From assembly GCA_047609825.1 (NCBI GenBank), contig JBLFXJ010000373.1, forward strand, positions 1 to 7,716: 7,716 bases of DNA, given 5' to 3'. The position numbers and the translations under genes are program-made. Positions 1 through 5,244 of the stretch are shown piece after piece. Each line of letters starts with the position of its first letter. The first letter of the stretch is position 1. This DNA is from GCA-2862545 sp047609825 (GTDB lineage: Bacteria; Myxococcota_A; UBA796; GCA-2862545). The notes beneath the pieces were generated by a model. That model saw nothing but the letters and a program-made list of their open reading frames with translations, did no database searches and was not told the DNA's origin.

Positions 1-588
1 GGCGTCGAGGTCTTCGTCGCCGTCGCCGTCGCAGTCATTGTCGTGGTCGTCGCACAGCTCTGGCGCGTCGGTCCACGCGAGTGGGTCGGTGTCGTCGCAG
101 TCGTCGTCTGCGAACGCGAAGCCGTCGGGCGGCGTGCAGTCCTCCACGGTGTTCGCGGACGTACCGTGACCGTCTCCGTCGATGTCCTCGTAGAAGGTGA
201 CGAGGGCACCGTCGTCGGCGACGCCATCACAGTTGTTGTCGAAGCCGTCGCACAGCTCTTCGGCGCCAGGGTTGACGAACTCGTTGTCGTCGTCACAGTC
301 CCCGCCGACCTCCGAGCCATCCTCCGGCATCGTGCAGACGCGCCGAACGAACGCGTCGTCGCCATACCCGTCAGCGTCGCGATCCCAGTACGCCACGATG
401 GCCACGTCTTCATCGACCTGGCCATTGCAGTTATTGTCGATGCCGTCGCACACTTCGCGTGCGTCGGGGTGGATACCAGGGTCACCGGGCTCGCAGTCCA
501 GCTTGTCGGGCGTACCATCCGAGTCGCTGTCCTTCGCGCACCCAGTGGTCAGCCCGCCGAGCAGTGCGACCGTCCACAGCCAGCGCAT
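1..588 (-). CDS. MopE-type metal-binding repeat lipoprotein, N-terminal part (runs off left edge)
   Basis: This is an open frame of 196 codons with no stop before the window edge, so the C-terminus is missing. It starts at ATG 588-586, with a strong Shine-Dalgarno GGAGGAG five bases upstream. Residues 1-17 (MRWLWTVALLGGLTTGC) read as a short lipoprotein signal with the lipobox cysteine at C17, so the protein is probably exported and lipid-anchored. The rest is acidic and cysteine-rich. It repeats the pattern CDG(I/F)DNNC, then an aromatic-rich stretch with DxDxDG(Y/H)G, then a DCDD block. This matches the putative metal-binding motif family named after MopE (PF11617), which is common in myxobacterial surface proteins. 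Paired cysteines at 47/54, 113/120 and 179/186, and at 85/98 and 151/164, repeat with an exact 66-residue period. The Asp-rich loops suggest Ca2+ or other metal binding and the cysteines suggest disulfides; both are inference. The gene is co-directional with the sigma operon upstream but 113 bases from it. Confidence 0.88.
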   Translation of the reverse strand, partial: MRWLWTVALLGGLTTGCAKDSDSDGTPDKLDCEPGDPGIHPDAREVCDGIDNNCNGQVDEDVAIVAYWDRDADGYGDDAFVRRVCTMPEDGSEVGGDCDDDNEFVNPGAEELCDGFDNNCDGVADDGALVTFYEDIDGDGHGTSANTVEDCTPPDGFAFADDDCDDTDPLAWTDAPELCDDHDNDCDGDGDEDLDA

Positions 589-612
589 CGTGTCTCCTCC
601 GTGGCCCCCTGG

Positions 613-632
613 CGCCACTGCCGAGCGTGGCG
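613..632. other. GC-rich hairpin between phosphatase and MopE-like gene
   Basis: CGCCAC (613-618) and GTGGCG (627-632) form a perfect 6-bp stem with an 8-base loop. It lies after the phosphatase stop and before the Shine-Dalgarno of the MopE-like gene, both read on the minus strand. It has no T-tract on either strand, so it is not a convincing intrinsic terminator. It could be a weak pause or RNA-stability element, or chance in GC-rich DNA. The rest of the 589-701 gap shows only a TATCCT-like -10 (minus strand, 661-656) with no matching -35. Confidence 0.22.
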
Positions 633-701
633 GGATCCGGGGGCAGCCTCACCGCAGGATAGCCCGCTCGATGGGGGATGGTGCGGCGTATGGGGCTGTC
701 G

Positions 702-1613
702 TCACGGCTGCGCGAGGCGCTCCGGCGGCGGCAGCGTGCCCTCGTGCTCGAGGTAGCCGTCGACGTCGTGGAATGCGATCGTCAACACCGCGCCGAGCGA
801 GAGCCAGACGAGGCCAGGAGTAGCCGCCTGAAACCTCGTGTTCGGGTCGGGGGGTGACAGCTCTGTTACCGAGGATCCGGCGCCCGACACGATGAGCTGA
901 ACCCCACACTGGGAGTGCCATTGCCGGCTGTGGTCGTGCCCGGCCAGGTACACATCGGCCTGGTCGCACAGCACGTCTTCCAAGGCGGTGCGCACGGAGC
1001 GGCCGGAGAGCCAAGGGATGCCGGGCAGCCCTTCGTACCTCCCGGCGTCGCCGTGAGGACCGTTCGACAGCAGGGGGTGATGGCCGAGAACAACTCGCCA
1101 ACCCCTTGCATTCGCCACCGCGTCGGACATCCAGGCCGTGCGTCCGGCGCCGTCCCAGAACACCCGTGTGGTGTCCAGCCCGAACAAGCTGGCGGGCCCC
1201 GCGTGGAGGCTCCAGTCTGGCTGGACGGTGAGCCAGGGGAGGCCCTCGGCGAGCGCCGTCTGTGCGCGAGCTGCGCCCCAGTCGTTGCCGTGCCCCCAGT
1301 CGTGGTTGCCCAGGACCGCGTAGACCGGCACACCGAGGTCCGCGTACGGCGCGAAGGAGGCGAGCGCGTCAGGCGCGTCGGGGGCTGTGGCCCCTCGCGG
1401 GTAGATGTTGTCGCCGAGGAGGATCACCGCATCGCACCCGCGTTCCGCGCACACCCGCGCCACTGCCGAGGCGACGCGGCGCTGCGTGTCGTTGCGATGG
1501 CCGGTGTCTCCCAGGGCCACGATGCGCAGCGTGTCGGAGGATGCGGGCTCCAGTGGCGCGAGCGTGAGCGGCGTGGCCTGTGGTGAGCACCCGAGGACGA
1601 GCAGGACGAGCAT
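702..1613 (-). CDS. Purple-acid-phosphatase-type metallophosphoesterase, putative lipoprotein
   Basis: This 303-residue calcineurin-like phosphoesterase carries all five metal-ligand blocks of the small (tartrate-resistant, ACP5-like) purple acid phosphatases. They are GDTG 35-38 (D36), GDNIY 67-71 (D68 and the iron-binding tyrosine Y71), GNHD 102-105 (N103), GHHP 177-180 (H178) and GHDH 225-228 (H226, H228). A conserved-looking SGAG follows at 243-246. The presence of Y71 favours a purple acid phosphatase with a dinuclear Fe/metal centre over a generic phosphodiesterase. The expected reaction is hydrolysis of phosphomonoesters outside the cytoplasm. The N-terminus MLVLLVLGC ends in a lipobox-like VLGC (C9), but the hydrophobic stretch is only eight residues and has no basic residue, which is atypical. 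No other start is possible: an in-frame TGA, the stop of the upstream gene, lies 24 bases before the ATG with no ATG/GTG/TTG between. The Shine-Dalgarno is weak, so translation probably depends on coupling. It is the last gene of the tight sigma-factor operon. Confidence 0.93.
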   Translation of the reverse strand: MLVLLVLGCSPQATPLTLAPLEPASSDTLRIVALGDTGHRNDTQRRVASAVARVCAERGCDAVILLGDNIYPRGATAPDAPDALASFAPYADLGVPVYAVLGNHDWGHGNDWGAARAQTALAEGLPWLTVQPDWSLHAGPASLFGLDTTRVFWDGAGRTAWMSDAVANARGWRVVLGHHPLLSNGPHGDAGRYEGLPGIPWLSGRSVRTALEDVLCDQADVYLAGHDHSRQWHSQCGVQLIVSGAGSSVTELSPPDPNTRFQAATPGLVWLSLGAVLTIAFHDVDGYLEHEGTLPPPERLAQP

Positions 1614-1637
1614 CCCGCAGTGGTATCCCGGGCACCC

Positions 1638-2645
1638 TCAGCGGCCGCCAAACCGGGTCATCGCTGCCGCTCCGACGCCCACCATGCCCGCGGCGCCCAG
1701 CACGAGGTAGCCGACGAGCGGCAGGCTGCCTGCGAAGGTCAGGAGCATCACGCCGACCAGGAAGGCGACCCAGCGGCCGTGGGGCTGGTGCGCGAACGGG
1801 AGTCGATCGCCGACGGCCTGACACAGGCCGACGAAGCCCATCAACCATGCGAGCCCGAGCGCGGCCATCAGCACGATGCTCACCGGCAGCCCGAGGCCGA
1901 GGGTCACGACGGCGAACAACAGGCTGAACAGGCCGATGAATGACGCGGTGAATCCACCGACCACCGCAGCCCGCACGGGCCTGCGCTCCAGCGCATCCGC
2001 GATCCGGCTCACGCGCTCCGGGAACAGGCCGACCACGAGCACGCCGGCGCCGGCGAACGAGAGCATCGCGATCAGCCGATTGTACAGCGCGGCTCCGAGC
2101 GAGCGGAGATCCATCAGGTGGGTGAGCGAGCCGGTGGCGCCCTGCACATCTGGCAGCGCAGAGACACCGGGAAGCTCCATCGCGACGCGGTCGCCCATGA
2201 CGACAGCGCCGTCATTCACCACGACGCGGCCGCCGAATGAGATGGCATCGCCGTTCACGCGCCCGCCGTCACCGACGATGATGTCTGCGCCGAAGGCGGT
2301 GGCGTCCCCCGAGACAGCGCCATCTACGTGGACATCGGCGCCGAATCCCACAACGTCCTCGACGGTCTCGCCAGCGGCGATGCGAACCACCTCGCCATAC
2401 CCGACACGGTCGGCGTCGGACGCCACCTCCGCTCCGAGCTCGCGCTCCTGTGCGAGCGCCCGGCGGCCGCGGTCCAGCTCCTCCTGGAGCGCTCGGCGTT
2501 CCTCGGCGAGGGCGGCGCGTTCCTGCCGGATCTCCTCAAGGAGTGACTCGCCCGAGGTCTGGGGTGCGGGCTCGGCTTGGGCGAGGCCCGCCAGCAGGAG
2601 CAGCGTGGCCGGTGCCAACTTGAGCGCGGTGTTCGTGGAGAACAT
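1638..2645 (-). CDS. Membrane protein with coiled coil, bactofilin-like beta-helix repeats and several TM helices
   Basis: This 335-residue protein has four visible regions. A signal peptide spans about 1-24 and ends in AQA. A highly charged Glu/Arg/Ala coiled coil spans about 33-73. A Gly/Val/Asp-rich repeat region spans about 86-154, with GDA(T/I)(A/S)FG(A/G) units and a V-x-GD beat of 16-19 residues, as in short beta-helical or bactofilin-like folds. A hydrophobic C-terminal half spans about 190-330, with roughly four or five TM helices. The repeats probably lie on the periplasmic side, because an export signal precedes them. Start choice: GTG 2648 and ATG 2645 are adjacent (GTGATG), and Shine-Dalgarno GGGAGG (2659-2654) lies 5 bases before the GTG and 8 before the ATG, so I favour the ATG. 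The anti-sigma stop TGA shares a base with this ATG, which suggests translational coupling. Exact function is unknown. It may be an envelope scaffold or sensor working with the sigma/anti-sigma pair, which is inferred from context. Confidence 0.9.
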   Translation of the reverse strand: MFSTNTALKLAPATLLLLAGLAQAEPAPQTSGESLLEEIRQERAALAEERRALQEELDRGRRALAQERELGAEVASDADRVGYGEVVRIAAGETVEDVVGFGADVHVDGAVSGDATAFGADIIVGDGGRVNGDAISFGGRVVVNDGAVVMGDRVAMELPGVSALPDVQGATGSLTHLMDLRSLGAALYNRLIAMLSFAGAGVLVVGLFPERVSRIADALERRPVRAAVVGGFTASFIGLFSLLFAVVTLGLGLPVSIVLMAALGLAWLMGFVGLCQAVGDRLPFAHQPHGRWVAFLVGVMLLTFAGSLPLVGYLVLGAAGMVGVGAAAMTRFGGR

Positions 2646-3142
2646 CACGGGTGCCTCCCGATCGGGGTCAGGGCGAACGGTTCGGTTTCGGCGAGACGCC
2701 AGACCACCGCCGCGCCGAGGGCGCCGAGGGCGAGGGTGAGGAAGACCGCCGGGCTCGAGGACCCGATCCCGACGGCGAGCCCGCGGCCGAGCCCTGCGGC
2801 GGCGTGCATCACCAGCCCCAGGTCAGCCGCCATGCCGAGTGGGTTGCCGAACGCGAGCACCAGCATCGCGGCGATGGCGAGCAGGCTGGCGCCGAGGCCG
2901 ACCTCGAGGAGCGGAGCGGGCTCGGGGCGTGCGGCGGCGGCGAGGATCGACGCCACGAGGTCGGATGGGAGAGCGGGATCATCGACGGCGGCGAAGGCCG
3001 ACGCGAGCGGCTCGAGGTTTGCAGCGCGAGCGTTGCACGCCGGGCAGCTGTCGAGATGCTCCGCGATGTGCACTGCGAGCTGCTCCGACACGTCGGCCTC
3101 GACGAACGCCGCCAGCAGATCCTCTGGAACGTGCTGGTTCAT
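2645..3142 (-). CDS. Zinc-binding anti-sigma factor with membrane segments
   Basis: This 165-residue protein lies directly downstream of an ECF sigma gene. The N-terminal ~70 residues are soluble and hold the ZAS anti-sigma signature H-x3-C-x2-C (H29, C33, C36). H4, 25 residues before H29, fits the position of the fourth zinc ligand. The C-terminal half is hydrophobic, with likely TM helices at about 83-99 and 131-149 and a less certain one at about 104-127. It is therefore probably an inner-membrane protein whose cytoplasmic N-terminus sequesters the sigma factor encoded just before it. Release could be by redox loss of zinc (ZAS/CHCC type) or by membrane signalling; the sequence does not decide. 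The ATG at 3142-3140 overlaps the sigma stop as ATGA. A GGAGG (3156-3152) inside the sigma gene sits nine bases upstream. The overlap favours roughly stoichiometric synthesis with the sigma factor. Confidence 0.92.
   Translation of the reverse strand: MNQHVPEDLLAAFVEADVSEQLAVHIAEHLDSCPACNARAANLEPLASAFAAVDDPALPSDLVASILAAAARPEPAPLLEVGLGASLLAIAAMLVLAFGNPLGMAADLGLVMHAAAGLGRGLAVGIGSSSPAVFLTLALGALGAAVVWRLAETEPFALTPIGRHP
2654..2659 (-). promoter_or_regulatory. Shine-Dalgarno GGGAGG deciding a GTG/ATG start
   Basis: GGGAGG lies inside the last codons of the anti-sigma gene. It is 5 bases before GTG 2648 and 8 bases before ATG 2645. The anti-sigma stop TGA (2647-2645) is embedded in the GTGATG string, so terminating ribosomes can restart at once. 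Confidence 0.6.
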
Positions 3143-3738
3143 GGTGTCGCGCCTCCATTCGCTTCGTAGATGGTGCGAAGCTTGCGACGAGCTCGAAAGA
3201 TTCGGTTCATGACGGTACCTAGGGGGACTCCGAGAATTTCGGCGATCTCGACGTACTTCAAGTGCTCGAAGTGGTACAGGACGAGGACCTCGCGGTACAT
3301 CGGCGGGAGCGTCTCCAGCGACGCGAGCAGGTGATCCGCTCGCTCGGAGCGTGCAACGTGCTGCAGCGGGGAAGGGGAGCGGTCCACCACCTCACCGGGT
3401 TCATCCCACGCCCGCCGGCGGCGCTTGCGGTGCTCGTCGATGCACGTGTTGCGGGCGATCCCGAACGCCCAGGACGAGAAGGGGCGCGTGGGGTCATACC
3501 GGTGAAGGTTGCGCAGAACCTTGACCATCGTGTCCTGTGTCGCGTCCCGGGCGTCTTCGTCGTTTCCGAGCATACGCCTGGAAAACCGGTAGATCGCCGG
3601 GGTCCAGCGCTCGACCAGCCATGAGGAAGCAGCGGAGTCTCCCTCCCTCGCCGCGAGGACGCGAGCTGGCTCGTCGTCCCGCCCATCGTGAAGTCTGAGA
3701 GCCAGCAGTTCCTTCTCCGGACCGGGGTTCGACTGCAT
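3139..3738 (-). CDS. ECF (sigma-70 family, group 4) RNA polymerase sigma factor
   Basis: This 199-residue protein has the two-domain layout of ECF sigma factors. Sigma-2 covers about 43-109. It includes the D-A-x-D-A-T-Q-D-T segment at 62-70 and the FSSWAFGIARNTCIDEHRK helix (87-105) that recognises the -10 element. After a Pro/Ser linker, sigma-4 covers about 137-188, with LPPMYREVLVLYHFEHLKY and a helix-turn-helix (EIAEILGVPLGTVMNRIFRARRK) for the -35 element. Length is typical. The N-terminal ~25 residues before sigma-2 are charged and not obviously conserved. ATG 3738 is the only usable start, because an in-frame TGA lies at 3765-3763. A GGGGGTGG stretch just upstream may serve as ribosome binding site. 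It is the first gene of a minus-strand operon with its zinc anti-sigma partner and two envelope proteins, so its probable task is an envelope-linked response and probably autoregulation. The inducing signal cannot be read from the sequence. Confidence 0.95.
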   Translation of the reverse strand: MQSNPGPEKELLALRLHDGRDDEPARVLAAREGDSAASSWLVERWTPAIYRFSRRMLGNDEDARDATQDTMVKVLRNLHRYDPTRPFSSWAFGIARNTCIDEHRKRRRRAWDEPGEVVDRSPSPLQHVARSERADHLLASLETLPPMYREVLVLYHFEHLKYVEIAEILGVPLGTVMNRIFRARRKLRTIYEANGGATP

Positions 3739-3754
3739 TACGCGCCACCCCCGG

Positions 3755-3778
3755 CTCGTATTTCACGGTGGTCGTTCA
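3755..3778 (-). promoter_or_regulatory. Possible ECF-type promoter of the sigma operon
   Basis: On the minus strand, TGAACG (3778-3773) has the AAC core typical of ECF -35 elements and is followed after about 14 bases by CGAG (3758-3755). The predicted transcript start would be only about 10 bases from the sigma ATG, leaving almost no room for the ribosome binding site. This weakens the call. The element would allow autoregulation by the encoded sigma factor. Confidence 0.18.
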
Positions 3779-3790
3779 TTCTGCTACTCT
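3762..3790 (+). promoter_or_regulatory. Sigma-70-like promoter candidate for the TPR gene
   Basis: TTCACG (3762-3767), a 17-base spacer and TACTCT (3785-3790) lie 22 bases before the TPR gene start. The -10 is preceded by TGC, giving an extended -10 form TGnTAC. Matches to consensus are partial (4/6 and 3/6) but spacing is ideal. It overlaps the minus-strand sigma promoter region, so the two divergent units may interfere. Confidence 0.3.
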
Positions 3791-3812
3791 GCACTCGTGA
3801 GGCCGCCGCACG

Positions 3813-5153
3813 ATGGACAAGAACGGCAAGCTCCAGCGCTACGACCGGAAGGACTACACCGAGCTGGTGGACTTCCCGGTTGAGATCGTCGGCCGAGACG
3901 GCGTGGTGCGCCGCTATCCGTTCGAGGATTCCGTGCGCCTGTACCAGCGTCGGATCACCTTCGCGCCAATCCGGTACCGCGACCAGGAGCTGGTGGGAGC
4001 AGAGGCCGACCACTGCCGATCCCGCATCGAGCAGCTCCGGCGCAGCTACTTCGTCCAGTTCGGCTGGGGAACCCCCGAGGGGCAGCAGGATGGCGAGGCG
4101 CTTTTCGGTGAGCTGGCCGGCGAGCTCGCCGCGTTCATCCGACGTGTCCTGCGGTGCGACCAACGTCCGGAGGTCCGATTCGAGCGGCTGGATGGTGAGG
4201 GCGCGCTGTCCACCTGGCGGATGTCCACGCCACGACGGGACCAGATGGTCTTGTACGTGTACGGGTTCACGCCCGGCGACGACGAAGCCCGAGGCCGGTT
4301 CTTCTCGCTCCTCAAGCAGCTCGAGCGCACCGGTCGCACTGGCGATGATGGCGAGCGCCTGTTGGCCTTCCACCACATGGTGGACTGCGGCATCGTCCTC
4401 ACGGGGAATGGCGCTGCGCTGCCGGCACTCGATCCGGGGGACGATGGGCAGATGGTGGACCTGGCGCCCACCCCATGGGACGACGCTCTCGAGGCGATCC
4501 GCCAGGGCGAATATGAGGACGGCCTGAGGCGCTGTCAGTCCATCGTGAAGGACCAACCTTGGCATCATCGGGCTTACGTCGCGGGCTCCCTCGCGGCCGC
4601 CTACCTCGGTGATGTGCACGTCGCAGAGGAGCTGGGGCTTCTCGGGCTGTGCTTTTTCAAGGACGATCCGGCCTTGCTGCGGAACGTCGGCGTCGCGCGG
4701 CTGCGGGATGGGCGGGGTGCGCAGGCCATGGCGCCCCTGCGCCGTGCGGTGGAGATCGCCCCTGACGATGGCGCCGCCCGAGCGTCGCTGATCGCCGCGC
4801 TGCAACGCCAGGTCCGGTACTCGGAGATGCGTGCCGTGCTGGCGGCGCGGAGAACCTCCCCTCCGGACGACCGGCGGGTCGCCGACGAGCTCGACCGTCT
4901 CGACACCTGGCTCGGGCGGCAGCGCGCGTTGCGATGGCTGGGTTGGACCCTCGGCCTTGGTGGGCTGCTCGGCGTGGCAGCCGCAGGCCTGGGTGCGGTG
5001 GCCGTAGGCGGAGCGGGTGGGCTCGTGTTGCTGGTGCTCCGACTTGCCGAGCGTCGTGTCGTCGACAGTATGCTGGCACGCTTGCGGCACGAGGAGGTGA
5101 CTTCGGGTCTCCGTCGGCTGTCGCGGCGATCGTCCGCTGTACGGGTGACCTGA
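3813..5153 (+). CDS. TPR-repeat membrane protein with unrecognised N-terminal domain
   Basis: This is a 446-residue protein with three parts. Residues 1 to about 215 form a soluble alpha/beta domain I do not recognise. It has no signal peptide, is rich in Arg/Asp/Tyr, and includes the segments RRITFAPIRYRDQEL (46-60) and MVLYVYGFTP (145-154). Residues about 222-345 are helical with TPR-like spacing (ALEAIRQGEYEDGLRRCQSI, then AYVAGSLAAAYLGD, then LRNVGVARLRDG with a following AMAPLRRAVEIAPDD), indicating a protein-protein interaction scaffold. Residues about 373-411 are strongly hydrophobic and Gly/Ala-rich, fitting one long or two short membrane helices, followed by a basic tail. With no export signal the bulk is probably cytoplasmic and held at the membrane by its C-terminus. 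The start ATG 3813 has a distant GTGAGG (3797-3802) as ribosome site. The gene is divergent from the sigma operon and 91 bases before grpE. A link to chaperone work is only suggested by that neighbour. Confidence 0.9.
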   Translation: MDKNGKLQRYDRKDYTELVDFPVEIVGRDGVVRRYPFEDSVRLYQRRITFAPIRYRDQELVGAEADHCRSRIEQLRRSYFVQFGWGTPEGQQDGEALFGELAGELAAFIRRVLRCDQRPEVRFERLDGEGALSTWRMSTPRRDQMVLYVYGFTPGDDEARGRFFSLLKQLERTGRTGDDGERLLAFHHMVDCGIVLTGNGAALPALDPGDDGQMVDLAPTPWDDALEAIRQGEYEDGLRRCQSIVKDQPWHHRAYVAGSLAAAYLGDVHVAEELGLLGLCFFKDDPALLRNVGVARLRDGRGAQAMAPLRRAVEIAPDDGAARASLIAALQRQVRYSEMRAVLAARRTSPPDDRRVADELDRLDTWLGRQRALRWLGWTLGLGGLLGVAAAGLGAVAVGGAGGLVLLVLRLAERRVVDSMLARLRHEEVTSGLRRLSRRSSAVRVT

Positions 5154-5158
5154 GCCAG

Positions 5159-5186
5159 TTGCCGTAGGGCGATCGGCGGTTACTGT
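5159..5186 (+). promoter_or_regulatory. Sigma-70-like promoter candidate for grpE
   Basis: TTGCCG (5159-5164), a 16-base spacer and TACTGT (5181-5186) begin just after the TPR stop codon and end 58 bases before the grpE ATG. The -35 matches 4 of 6 consensus bases. No CIRCE-type inverted repeat (TTAGCACTC-N9-GAGTGCTAA) is present, so HrcA control is not indicated. Transcript starts here would carry a GC-rich leader with GGGCG/CGCCC (5198-5202/5211-5215), a 5-bp hairpin. Confidence 0.33.
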
Positions 5187-5230
5187 CGACGACGGCCGGG
5201 CGTCCCCAGGCGCCCACGGACGGCCGAGAC

Positions 5231-5236
5231 GAGGAA
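5231..5236 (+). promoter_or_regulatory. Shine-Dalgarno of grpE
   Basis: GAGGAA ends eight bases before ATG 5245. It fixes the start at the beginning of the long acidic tail rather than at a later in-frame codon nearer the GrpE core. Confidence 0.6.
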
Positions 5237-5244
5237 GCACGCCG

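Noticed and set aside
1..588. The periodic DNA as a CRISPR array or non-coding tandem repeat
   Set aside because: The 198-base period is conserved at protein level, with the reading frame intact and synonymous variation. There are no short identical repeats with unique spacers.
43..823. Plus-strand open frames opposite the MopE-like and phosphatase genes
   Set aside because: They are Val- or Ser/Pro-rich mirror images of the Asp/Gly/Cys repeat DNA, with no ribosome site. The minus-strand reading has a signal peptide, lipobox and family motifs.
5154..5244. CIRCE or other classical heat-shock operator in front of grpE
   Set aside because: No TTAGCACTC-N9-GAGTGCTAA or close variant can be found in the leader.
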